Shown one piece after another: positions 36,969 to 47,484 of a stretch of 64,000 bases of DNA. Positions within the stretch are counted from its first letter, which is position 1. Every line of letters starts with the position of its first letter. The stretch lies in NCBI RefSeq assembly GCF_000516985.1, contig NW_006917094.1:3737833-3801832 (forward strand), written 5' to 3'. A program made the translations under genes and the position numbers. Under the pieces are notes generated by a model. It was not told where the DNA came from. It searched no databases and saw only the letters and a program-made list of their open reading frames with translations. The DNA is from Pestalotiopsis fici W106-1 (taxonomy: Eukaryota > Ascomycota > Sordariomycetes > Amphisphaeriales > Sporocadaceae).

Positions 36969-39900
36969 ACTGTCTGGTCCTCACTCAATGGGCCAACGGA
37001 GGATTGCTCGCGAGGGTTGTCCTGAGGATTGATGGTCTTATTCTCTTCTGCCATTCAAGAGGTTGATGCAAGCAAACTCCGGCACCGGCAGGCCGCAGGA
37101 ATGATGCTCACGATTAAGGTTATGATTGGACGGGGCAAGGTATCTGGTTTCCACGATCACGCAGAAAGGGTATCGAGAATATGCACAGCAGAGACAAAAG
37201 CAGTGCAAATGGGGGGGTAAGGAGCAAGTAAACGATGGGGGGATACGGTAATAATTCTTGTTTGTAAGTGGTGGTGTATTATTGAGAATCAATTGAATAG
37301 AAGTTCAAAGCGACATGGACATAAATTATTTCTGGCATTGGACATAAAGGGTCTTGCTGCTGCTGCTGCTGCTACCTGTGGAACGATCCGAATGACGTCC
37401 CGAGCTATGCGACGGAGGTTCCACCAGTCCCGGAGATCGATGTTGATACGAACCAGAAACGGCAACAAGATATTGGGAGTAATACAGTAGCTGCTGCGAG
37501 GTGCCCCACGACGTGGAGACGGCGCGTCCTAGAGATCGAAGTGAAGTTCTTGTGATCACTATTCGTGCTTGAGCATTATTGGGCAGACTTGGACGCACTG
37601 GCGCCACGTTGCAAAGAGGTTGGTTTGGTTGGACCAAGGCAGGTAGGTGTAGGTCAACGGTAGGTAGGTAGCAAGTGAGCCGGACCGGTACTTTTACTTG
37701 GGCTGGCTGAGTGAGTATGATGAAGCACATCGACGACGGTCTCGGCAGGGAAGCTGATGCCAGATAGCACAGAGATAGCGGCCCAACTGTATGTTTGTAG
37801 CAAAGACTGCAGGACGGCCGCCATGGGATAGGCCAATTGCACAAAGACGTGTGCGGGCGCGCAGAAGACGGTACAGGTAAAGAGCAGTCTGATGTTTGAC
37901 AGCAGATGCATCGCTGACGTGACGGGCCGCGTGATGCGGGCTCGAAACTCTTTGATACCAAAATTGGTTGATGTTCGGTTAAGCTGCTGACGAGAGAGTG
38001 GACAGAGACGACTACTAGATGGACTGACTATGTGCATACCGGTTGACTGGAACACCCACGCGTAGATGGAGTATCGCGTACCTACCACATGGTTTGTACA
38101 GTATCCATCAATCAATAGAGGTTGGAATACGTACTTCCCAACGAGGAATGTTGGGCCTCAAGCAACCCTCCTTCGCCACAAGAGACAGAAATTAAACGGA
38201 TTCTTGCCTCTTCAGAAATCGCTCGGCTGTTCCTGACTTGACTGATTCGCAGCTAGTCCGGGGCCCTTTGCCGTCCGCGGCAGCAAGAAGGTGCATGGCC
38301 GCGAGCGTTTTGTCTACATCGTGTGCTACGTGGTCGAGCTTGTTGGGCTTCGCTTCTGGGCCGACCCCTGCCAAAACGCTGCGCCGGGCCTGCGGAGGCC
38401 TGCCACTGATGCACAGGATGCACCTATGCACCCCGATATGGGGCGACCATCGCAGGATACACACAATAGATGGATCGAGTGCTGAATCCGGCTTTTCTTT
38501 CTTGTCATGACTTGTTCTTCATATATTCGAATATGCAGTGATAAATTTGTTGAGATAGCAGAATCCAATCTCGGTTTCTCAGTGTAGATACCCGACCTAG
38601 GTAGTCCCGCTCGACAGGGCCGGCCATAATTCACTTCCCCAGAAGTCCAGGCTCTAAGTCATTGTTACACAAGGACGACAACTCGAGTGCTTACATATGG
38701 CAGTAACATGAAACCTCGTATCAAAAGAATGCAGTTCACTCCCCCAAATATAGAAAGGCAAGAATAATGTCTTAAACTCTTTTCAGGTAATGTACATATC
38801 TAGATACCTAAAGTGGTTGCGCACTTGAATGTAAACAGCTGGCGTGCTAGTCTTTATAGCGTCCAAAACAAACTCTCTCATTAATATGGGCGAGGTTGGT
38901 TCTTGTTGGTCCTTCTATTCCCGCTTGGGCTTCCATAACTACCTTGGTATCCTATCTCAAATCCCTCAATTTTTTAGCATCGTATTAGGCTCGTCTTGAA
39001 TAAACATGATTCTATACCGCTACCCAAATTCAATCATGTTGGATACCTTCTTTTTCTCATCATCTAGACAGCTATTCTTGGAAATTTGCTTAGACCCGCA
39101 TCAATTCCACACATGGTGGGCATAACATCATCTGGGGAAGGGGGTTTGGGATAGGTTGCTCTGCGTGGCATACATGACCCCCAGATATCCACGTTATCTT
39201 TGTGCCAACAGTGAACAGTGCGTATCGATAGCAGCCTTATATGACCATATTATAAGAAGCTGTTGCTACAATCCTGAATTCGGCCATGTGGTGGAAGCCT
39301 TGTACAACACACCAAGGGTCAGATCAGCTAGTAAGTGCTTGCCCAATACACTAATCCGTGCTATCACCACCCACGACCAGTTTTGGATCAAAGAACATTG
39401 TCTTGGACCCTGTTCAAATGTGGAGATATTTTTTTTCTTCCTATTGTCCCCAGCCTCGTGTGTTTGGCCTACGACAATGTCGGCTGACGCAAGCAATTTG
39501 AGCCTCTTTTACCGCAATAAGCCACATCCGAGGCACTAAGATCTTGGAGCCAGCAAAGATCGAGTCATTCCTCGCCATTATCGAGTGTGGGCCTGCCCAA
39601 CAGCCCAAGCAGCTTTGGCGGTGTGTGTGTGGAATACAAAACCAACGATTTGCAGCTATCTCATCCAAGGGCCATCTTGTTGATCCATCCTGTCCCTGGC
39701 GTGCGAACAGATCTGGCTGAACTTGTCTCACATGGACTATCGTCAGGGAAACCAAAGAGGATATTAAGCACGCAAACAGGATTATATTGTCGGTGAGCGG
39801 GCCGAATGATCTAGCAAGGATACCGCATTCAAATCAATAACAAACAAAAAATGTTGTGAGCCCCCGGTAACTGTGACATTCAAATGCAACACCCAAAACG

Positions 39901-40098
39901 TACCAACTCCTACGCCAAAGGGAGAAAAACTCAGGTAGATGATATGACGTGCGTCATTCAGCACAACTTGGGAGGCTGAAAAGAACAACATCGTATGCTA
40001 GCCTCAACGATGGACTACCTCCCAAGCCAAGCCAAGCCCGTACCCGCGATGCTATCATCAGCTGATTAAGAGCAGTGCGGGAACAAGTTGCAGCGCAA
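36969..40098. other. Intergenic, upstream of giant gene
   Basis: About 3.1 kb lies between the giant gene's start and the SNF7 stop codon, both on the minus strand. 36969-38100 is probably leader and promoter of the giant gene (a CTG run near 37350, GGTA/TACC repeats near 37640). A stretch at 38195-38486 has codon-like GC bias on both strands but no supported gene model. 38600-40098 is AT-richer and should include the SNF7 3' UTR. Confidence 0.5.
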
Positions 40099-40945
40099 CT
40101 ACATGGCCATCTCTGCTTGCAACTTCCTGAGCTCGGCCTCCTCGTCGTCTTCCTCGGCCGCAGGAGTCTCGACTGTTATTGTCCGTTAGCATTGTGCTTG
40201 CTTTGCAGCCTTTGCCCAAATACTTACTCTTTCCATTTGCAACAGTTGGCAGCCGATGGATAGAATCCGATACTGGGACTGTGCCAGTTCTGAGCATCTG
40301 CTCGTCCAGCTGTTCCTGTTGCATAGCCTCCAGCTCGTTGTCGAGTTCGTCCTCGTCGATGGGTTCTCCGATTTGGTTGCTGGTAATGGCATTGACGATT
40401 TCTTCGCTCAGCGCATTCTGCTCTTGAAGTTGAGCCCTGTCCAGACCTGTTAGTATAGGAGATGCAATAAGGGAACGGAGATATATCATTTCCATACATG
40501 GTCTCGTCCACTGCCTCGGGTGTGAGTTTGCCGTGGATGCTCTTCATGGCCTCACCAGCCTTTTGCATGGCGGCAAGGGTCTCGCGGTTAATGTTGGCGG
40601 ATTCGATGGCGTTGATTTGCTGCTCCAGGGTTCCAATTTGTGCCGTCGTTTGTTCCAGACTGTGCTCATGTGCCTTCTTCCGCTTGAGCGCAGCCTTTGC
40701 CGCTATGAAATCCATCCGTGTCAGTGCAGGCTAAGATAATTCATCCTCTGAGCGAACCTACCATTCTTATTTGTGTTGACATACTTTCGTGCGATCGAGT
40801 CTTGCTCCTCCATCTGCGTCGTCAGGTGCTTCTCCCGCTTCTGCAGCATATCGAGTTGCGATCGTAGGCCTAGGATGGCATTTTTGGGGCTATCCTTCTT
40901 CTTCTGGGCCGCGCCGCCTCCAAACCAGCCCCAGACGCCAGACAT
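40099..40945 (-). CDS. SNF7: ESCRT-III subunit Snf7/Vps32
   Basis: Snf7 polymerises into spirals on endosomal membranes to drive multivesicular-body budding and membrane scission. It is also needed for vacuolar sorting and, in fungi, pH signalling. Four exons, 40945-40762, 40702-40498, 40436-40228 and 40172-40099, give 223 residues, normal for the family. Exon 1 has the conserved amphipathic start (MSGVWGWFGGG) and the first basic helix (LRSQLDMLQKREKHL). Exon 2 continues with AAKAALKRKKAHE and the long coiled coil. Exon 3 has VDETMAQLQEQNALSEEIVNAI and the acidic EPIDEDELDNELEAMQQE. The C-terminal helix DDEEAELRKLQAEMAM fits a MIM1 motif for Vps4 binding. The second junction uses an acceptor at GGACAG that restores the family sequence; an upstream CAG would break phase. 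Start at 40945 is fixed by the conserved N-terminus. Head to head with TEN1. Confidence 0.97.
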
Positions 40946-41650
40946 GTTGGATGTTGATGATCTGCAGAGATGAGCGAGATAGTGCGTACGAATGGGAGAT
41001 GTTGATAGTCGGGAAGAAAATTGTTATCGGTGACGCTGCTAATGCGAAATGCGCCGTCTGAAGATAGGCCCTGAGGTACTCGATATGGATGGCGGGGTAC
41101 CTGGAGGGTCGTTGAGCAGAGCGACAAAGGGGCGTCGTCAGTGCCGGGGTACTGGGATTGCAAGTGTTGGTTGATGCGAAAATAGTTATTAGGCACGTAG
41201 ATTATCGCTGCAAGCGGCTGCTGTCGTCGTAATCGTTCTCTCGTCTGATGAGGGTCAAAGACTGAAGCCTGGGCGAGATATCGGCCTTAGGTTAGGTAGG
41301 TAGTAGGGTGGGTATGATGCAAGACTTCCCTCCCAGTCGGTCGGCTTCCAGCAGCTGCGGCTCGGCTGATACAGGCAGAGTTGGGATCCAGCTGGCGATT
41401 GGTCGCATGTTGACCTGGGCAACTGTGGCGCAGCTGGCGTTCAGCAGCCAGTATGAAAGAATCGCCATGTGAGAGCTTCCACACGGAACACCTGTCCAGG
41501 TGTACTTGCAATCAAGAGGCCGCTTTTTTTCACATGATATATATGACCTCCTTTGGGACAAGATCCTGTGTGCCAAATTATTGTTAATTTTGCTCTCTAT
41601 GACATTGGTGTTGCGGCATAACCTGCGCGCATGCCTTGCCTCCGTCAACC
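40946..41650. promoter_or_regulatory. Divergent promoter region of SNF7 and TEN1
   Basis: 705 bases separate the two start codons. It contains a GGTAGGTAG-like tract near 41290-41310 and no coding frame worth calling. Both promoters and leaders must lie here; no specific factor site is recognised. Confidence 0.55.
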
Positions 41651-42182
41651 ATGTCGAAAGGCCCTCTGCCATCAAAACGCTGCCTACTCTCGGATCTTCC
41701 CACACAAGAAATTGGAGATAAAGTAAGATTTCTCGGATGGTGAGTAAGAAAGCGGCAGGTTTCAATCTTGGCATACGAAGACGCGAGTGTGTCTCTTTTT
41801 TTTTTTCCTTTTTTTCTTCTCCTGTTTCTTTTTGAAATATTTAACAGATCCTAAGTAAGCTCACTAACACGGCTCAAGTGTAGACTCTTATGCTGTACAA
41901 ACCGGGACTTTGACGCTCAGCCACAACTTTCCCTCCTCTCGCTCCGTGAGAGCCACAGTGGATGTGAAGCTTGTGCTGGAAAATATAGGCAAAGGTCAGA
42001 CCGATATTGGCCAGTGGGTGCACGTCTTGGGTTACATCACATCCGTCAGGACGAAAGCTCGAGATCGCGAGATCCATCCATCACCAGGAGCACACGTTGG
42101 TGTCCAGGCATTGCTTCTTTGGTCTGCCCAAGACCTTGACGTTGCGGCGTACACAAAGTCGATGACTAAGACATCTTTGTGA
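41651..42182 (+). CDS. TEN1: Telomere-capping CST complex subunit Ten1
   Basis: Ten1 is the small OB-fold partner of Stn1 in the CST complex, which caps telomeric single-stranded DNA and helps fill in the C-strand. Two exons, 41651-41739 and 41879-42182, join across a 139-nt intron (donor GTGAGT, a long T/C-rich tract, branch-like CACTAACAC, acceptor CTCAAG) to give 130 residues, the usual Ten1 size. Exon 1 reads MSKGPLPSKRCLLSDLPTQE then GDKVRFLG. The join restores RFLGCVDSYAVQTGTLTLSH. Exon 2 has the family core VDVKLVLENI, GQWVHVLGYITS and VQALLLWSA. The pattern of an LPS-start, a KVRFLGCV strand and a GxWVxVxGY strand is what I recall for fungal Ten1. The start ATG lies 705 bases from SNF7. 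The first exon is too short to stand out by length, so the gene is easy to miss. Confidence 0.88.
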
Positions 42183-43175
42183 TTATTCACTCAATCGGCA
42201 CACTATTCACGGTCTTCAACAACTCGACTTCTGCTGACAATTTCTCAAGAGATCTCACCATCGGAAATTAAGTTGGCTCCGAAAACCACGTTTTATATTG
42301 TCAAACTTGTCACAAATACTTGGTCCTCGGCTCGTCCGAAACTCTACACTTGCTCTTGTCCATCCGCATCTTAATACCAACAGGCCTCTCGACGCCCCAA
42401 AGCAAACAATACAAAAGCACTGACATCGACAGATTGACAACAACAATATATTTCCTGGTGTCATGGCATTTCGTGCTGCAGAGGAGTCATTACTCTGACC
42501 CAGAGCTTTACCCTGTATCTGGGTGTCGTGACTAGGCCCTCTTTCGATCTGCATCTCCGACGCAGTCGCATTATTATTATTATGTGGGCGGTGCTCGTTA
42601 TGGTCATCTACCCATAAGTTAGTCATTGTGCCTTGGACAGTGTCCGCCCATGAGCCTGTTGCCGCTAGGCGATTGGTTTTGACATTCATGATAACATCGA
42701 GTATATCGCCGCTAGCCAGAGCTGTGCTTCAGAAATTTGGTACTTGCGACAAATCGACACGAATGCAGAAAAGTCGAGGCGCTAGCGATGGCGAAAGTCG
42801 CATATGCAACCAATCAAGTTTGGATGTAACCAGAAATGCTTCATTGGTGTCTGCTGTGCCAAATTCTGAGCGCTGCAGTGCATGCATAGCCATCGATCGA
42901 CTATGCAGCTTCTACAAGATATTGTCTCCACAGGCAGGCGATCAGCCGCGCCAGATGGCATCTTCTCTCTGGACGAACCGATACCCACGCAAAACTCGAC
43001 CTTGGAATATCCAATCACATGAGGCACATAACGCGGTGTTCTCCGTATTCGTCAGATGTCTTGAAATCCAAAACAGTCGGCCATTCCTCCTCGATGTACT
43101 CTATTGCGCTGGCCGAATCGTGTACCATGGTATAGCCTGATATGTGCTGTCGATGTTCACCAAGCACAGCAACAA
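42183..43175. other. Intergenic between convergent genes, with coding-like scraps
   Basis: About 1 kb lies between the stop codons of TEN1 (+) and a small three-exon gene (-). On the minus strand, fragments around 42600-42710 and 43020-43130 read like protein (for example MNVKTNRLAATGSWADTV and SAIEYIEEEWPTVLDF), but no set of splice sites joins them. They may be chance, a decayed gene or part of an alternative transcript of a neighbour. Confidence 0.4.
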
Positions 43176-43726
43176 TCACCTTTGAGATGTGTGACTCCGG
43201 CGCCTGTCACTATACGGCCTGTGAGCCTCGGATCTTCTCCGTTCACTGTTTCTGCGTCCGGATCCGTCGCCAGAAGAGATCAGAATCGGTTGATGAAGTG
43301 GCCGCTTCAACTGCTTCTCGGGGTTTGATGCTGCCTTGGCTGCAGCCGCCTTGTCCCATATTTCTTTTGACTTCAAACAGATGTCATTGATTTGTTCCTG
43401 GTTGGCTTTGGGTTTAGATGCGCGGACCCTAGTCATCGAGCCAAAGAAAACCCACATCACTCAAGCAAGCACCCGGGGTTGTTATGAGGTATCCGTCCTC
43501 GCCGTCTCGGGTAAATGGCCTTACTAGCTCGTCCATAAGAAGTCAGTAATAGATACTTTTATGTTGGAATAGGTTAGACATTGCTTCGTAGGATATACGT
43601 TCCACAGAGGACACAAAACTTACCCGTTGCATCTGGGCCAAGGTAAAACTGGAGCTCTTGTGTGATTACTCTTTTGTGTATATCGATATGTGGTATCCAG
43701 TACCGGTTGACAGGTGCAGACGACAT
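43176..43726 (-). CDS. Small conserved-looking fungal protein, 130 residues
   Basis: Three exons, 43726-43624, 43523-43456 and 43397-43176, are joined by introns of 100 and 58 nt with phases that match exactly. The protein starts MSSAPVNRYWIPHIDIHKRV, continues ITQELQFYLGPDAT, then RPFTRDGEDGYLITTPGACL, then SDEQINDICLKSKEIWDKAA, and ends in a basic Arg/Ser tail (RRRSHTSQR). I recognise the combination of YWIPHIDI, YLGPxA, GEDGYLITTPG and DEQIxDIC..SKE as a recurrent uncharacterised protein of filamentous ascomycetes, but know no function. There is no signal peptide or membrane segment, so it is probably intracellular. No neighbour explains it. The model is supported because three separate short frames only make sense when spliced in this order. 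Confidence 0.7.
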
Positions 43727-44975
43727 TACAAAGTATGAGGAAATATCTTGGACAGGCCAAAAGACGATCAATGTCAATCCTGGACCCGCTGGTTGTGGCA
43801 CATGTCGACAACTTAAGTAAGGGCAAGACTTGGTTAATGGAAGTCAAACCACAGCGGTTATTCATGGATCCCTTTTCTTCCATTATAAGACGAATCCGGT
43901 AAGTCATTCACCGCCAGAAGGCTCGGCAGGTCGAATTCCATGCCATGCACTCCAGCCTAGGTGCGCCGACTTTCTTTCGACAGGTGTCCACACGTTCGAG
44001 TGCCCGCCTCACTTAAACGCCCTGCTTCAGACCATAAGCGAATAGGAGCGCTTTTTGCAGTTGCAACCTAATACACGAGCATCATTTCCAAGTGTCTATC
44101 AACTTTTTTTTCCTTGATCATGTCGGCTACCCGTTCTGGACGCCACAGACGTGGACGATTTCGGAACGTCCATACATTCGGGATTCTTTTTCTGGGTTTA
44201 CCACGGGATCGCATCTGACACACATTTTTTTCGGTCCATTCCGCTCTATAGTAGGACAAGCATATAGCCTCGAGATCAAGTGCCAATGTCAGCATCGACG
44301 CCCACCTTTTCCTTTTCTTTGTATCACGGTTCTCATGGCATGTTTTGCGGTGGTATCACAAACTACCGGGCCGCACCTACCGTCAATGTCAAGGATCATA
44401 ATCCCATCTGCATTTGGTGACATTGGCATACACTTTCAATCCCTAACCATTTCACGTTTAACAGCATGCTACCAGTCAGCTACCATCGCCCCCATCCGCA
44501 CAAGTCGATGTAAAATTACGTCCGCGCCAAATAGCGGATAGCCCGAGTCCAACCTTAAGCTGGTCATCTGCGAAATTGGATACAAGAGGTTTGCTGGAGT
44601 TGTCTTGGGTGTTTACTCATCAATTTTGTAATGAGTTGCTTTTCCATCCCGCTCCCGCATAGGTCAGATTTAACTTAAAAAAGGAAGAAGAATTACACAA
44701 GTCATACCAGACCCAGCCTATCACAAGTCCTCTTGGCACGGTAAGATTGTCACGATTCACCCATGCAACGTAGACATACCGAGTGGCACACCAGTTGAGT
44801 GTTTTTCGGTCATCGATTCAAAGTCTTCTGCAGTGATCGACACAGTTTAAGCATATACAATAGATCGTCGAAAAAGAAATATAGTGGTGCCATGTCGCAA
44901 CCATTTATGCGGGGGAAGAAGAAAATGACTCAAGGCGAGATAAAAAAAGGAAATCCCTTGAGAAGGGCAAAATAA
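43727..44975. other. Intergenic
   Basis: Upstream flank of the small three-exon gene and downstream flank of the tRNA gene. Short frames only; nothing protein-like or RNA-like recognised. Confidence 0.5.
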
Positions 44976-45049
44976 TGATCCGAGGCGGGCTCGATCCGCC
45001 GACCTTCAGTGTGTTAGACTGACGTGATAACCAACTACACCATCGGACC
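44976..45049 (-). tRNA. tRNA-Val (anticodon AAC)
   Basis: A 74-nt cloverleaf without an intron. Acceptor stem GGTCCGA pairs with TCGGATC plus discriminator A. The anticodon arm has a perfect five-pair stem (TCAGT/ACTGA) around loop CTAACAC, giving AAC, which reads GTT and, as inosine, GTC and GTA. The A box TGGTGTAGTTGG and B box GATCGAGCC fit Pol III promoters. T-stem GGCGG/CCGCC is perfect, but the loop begins ATCGA instead of the usual TTCGA, so position 54 is A. Downstream is a short T4 run, a weak Pol III terminator. CCA is not encoded, as expected in eukaryotes. Confidence 0.95.
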
Positions 45050-45530
45050 CCATCGTGAGTTGTGTCGTCGCCGACCCAACTGCTGGTTGTTGAAGTATTG
45101 TTGTTTAGACGCACCTAATACCATGACAGATTAGACTCAACTTAAGTAGGAATTATTATCTTACAACAAACTTGAGCCGTGTATTGTATTGAATGGAATA
45201 TCTCCCTCTCTAAACGCACTCGTGCATAATGAGCCGGTGGCGATGGCCTTAGACTATAATAGGTGCCCAGGGAACCTAGGCCCATGACAAGTCGCATCTA
45301 CCACCAAACCTCTCTATTGGGTCATGGTCGGTTGTTCTTGTGCTTTGAAACCGACATCGACTCGGATCCATGTCGGTAGTACATTTCGGCTGAAAATGTG
45401 TGATTGATTGGTGGACCTCCGTTCTCAGAAGTGGGCAACGATAGCACAAAGCATCCAGATTTTGACGAGACTGAATGCGATTCCTCCATTTGTCGGATAC
45501 TATTCAGAGGAACCAGACGCCGGCAACGAA
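45050..45530. other. Intergenic, tRNA upstream flank and MFS 3' flank
   Basis: About 480 bases with no coding sequence; includes the 3' UTR of the MFS transporter gene. Confidence 0.55.
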
Positions 45531-47484
45531 TCATACTCCTTCTACAACAGGAGGGGCAGTAGCCTCGCGTCCTCCTTCCGCGGCGGCTGGTGGTCTGTTA
45601 TCTTGCTTCTGCGGCGATTTGCTGCCCAGCCAAATGACCACGACCGCCGCACCGGATGCTGCCCAGACACCAAGTGACCACATCGCCGTACCCCAACCAG
45701 CATTGTCGTTGACATATCCTGCCCATAGCGGCCCAACCACACCCCCCGCGGCAAAGGCCATGGTGAAGAGCCCGTAGCCTATGCCGTACGCGCCTTTCTC
45801 TCCAAATATGCCTGGGTTAGCCTCGGCCTTTTCCATGATCACATATGTGATCTCTGCCATCAAGGGCGTATTGCTGAAAGACAGGGAAACACCTATAATC
45901 GCAAGCAGGACAGTCAGCAGGACCTTGTGTCCAATCGTGTCCTCTGTGACAAATCGTAGGCAGATGACGGGTGGGATCGTGGCCACGTATCCAGCAAAAG
46001 ACAGCCATTTGGCCCCGTATTTGTCAGCCAGCCAGCCGACCAGTGGTGAGATGAAGCCGGGTAAAAAGATGGCGATAAACATGAGACCTGCCGCTATAGA
46101 ATTCCAGTGAAATGTCGACTGCACAAACAGTGCAAGAACAGCGTCAAAGCCCATCCTGCCACAAGCGTTAGCATTGATGTTCAAAAATGAAAACTCCACG
46201 AGGGCTCTTACATGATGCCTGCTTGGACTAGAATAGCATATAGGGCGGCAAGCAGTCGAGGTGACTTCAAGAGCACCCAAATCGGCTTTGATCTCAAGTA
46301 CGAGCGTTCAGAGCCCGTGGCATGGCGTGCCAAGGCACCGCTCTGATCTGCAGAATCCGGAAGCGCCCCTGTGGCCATGTTTGCTTGCGCAGGAATGAGC
46401 CGTGTGTCAGCTGGCGCCTGATGGTCCTCTTGATTTCCTCTTTGAGAAGCAGTAGCCGCTGTTTTCTCGACGTCCGTTCCAGCATTTGGGGTACTCTCAG
46501 AGACTACTGGTGCCAACCATTGCTTTGCCACCTTTTTCTCTATCATGAGAAGTCGTAGCAAAATATCAACAAGCACAACGCCAAATGCGATATAGTCTAG
46601 CAGATACAAATGTCAGTCTTTCGAGGCGCCTTGAATTATTCAAATTGATGAGCATCAGTGTCAACTTGACAGATGCCCTCCATGTCGAGAGATATCCCCA
46701 ATGCCAGTGAGCTTAGCGTGACGGTGGTATAAGCAGAGATGCACAATAACCCTGGTGCACTTACAAACAGCATAGTATCCAGCTGCTGCATATACAGCAC
46801 CGCCGACAGTCGGTGCAATCAGTAATGCAACGGACATGGAGGTGGCCACATAGCCCATGGCCATACCAACAGCATCTTCCATGGTATCAACTAGAAGCGC
46901 ACAGCCGACGCTCCAGACAATACCAGCACTCAGACCCTGTAGCAACCTGCCCAGGACCAGGAGGCCGATACTGGTCCCGAAGCAGAGCAGCAAGGTTGAT
47001 GCGGCCAGAGCCAGAAGTCCCAGGAGTAAGGGCCATCTTCTCGAGGAAGTGTGGTCGGCATAGATACCCGCTAATGGACTACTCACAAATAGGGCAGCAC
47101 TATAGCATGCCAGTAGAATAGAGGTCCATGATCTTCGAGTGTCGTAGAATTAGCAAATTGGCAGTGTTGTTAGGTTACACCAAGAAGTGGACGTCATTAT
47201 AATTTTAGGGATTGCACCAGATTTGCAAAATCTTTGTAGGGTAAATATGGGAAGGCGGATACATACTGGACTTGTTCCTCGGCGATACCAACTTGAACAG
47301 TCAGAGAGAAGGGGATCACGGGTACAATCAAAGCATAATAGAATATATCAGTGAATAAAGCCAAACAGACGGTGGTCACGATGAAGAACTTTGATGACCG
47401 CCAGGATAGCAGAATCGGAGGCTTGGACGAAGCATCTTTCCTTGTCCCTGAAATGAATTGCCGCAAATTCCCTACGAGGGTCAT
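45531..47484 (-). CDS. MFS transporter, DHA1 / vesicular-amine-transporter-like
   Basis: A plasma-membrane or vacuolar proton-coupled exporter of the major facilitator superfamily. Four exons, 47484-47267, 47132-46765, 46596-46212 and 46155-45531, give 531 residues. A cytosolic N-terminus precedes TM1 (FFIVTTVCLALFTDIFYYAL, ending in VPVIP, typical of the DHA1 group). Loop 2-3 has the MFS signature-like PLAGIYADHTSSRR. TM4-5 carries LVLGRLLQGLSAGIVWSVG, and TM5 ends in a motif-C-like PTVGGAVYAAAGYY. A long acidic central loop of about 90 residues separates the halves. The second half repeats the signature as PLVGWLADKYGAKW. Twelve membrane segments are expected. The tail is Pro/Ala/Glu-rich and cytosolic. 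Substrate cannot be told from sequence; amines, drugs and fungal metabolites are all transported by this subgroup. No biosynthetic genes adjoin it. It is divergent from RRP7, and a perfect TCCGCGGA site lies 149 bases upstream of the start codon. Confidence 0.93.

Noticed and set aside
37326..37961. 211-residue minus-strand frame upstream of the giant gene
   Set aside because: Composition is dominated by Ser, Pro and Cys from simple CT-rich sequence and by the CTG run; better read as leader of the giant gene.
42628..43140. 170-residue plus-strand frame between TEN1 and the small minus-strand gene
   Set aside because: Starts inside the complementary strand of more protein-like fragments and shows no domain; insufficient to call.
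44905..45114. 69-residue frame overlapping the tRNA gene
   Set aside because: It simply translates the tRNA-Val sequence.
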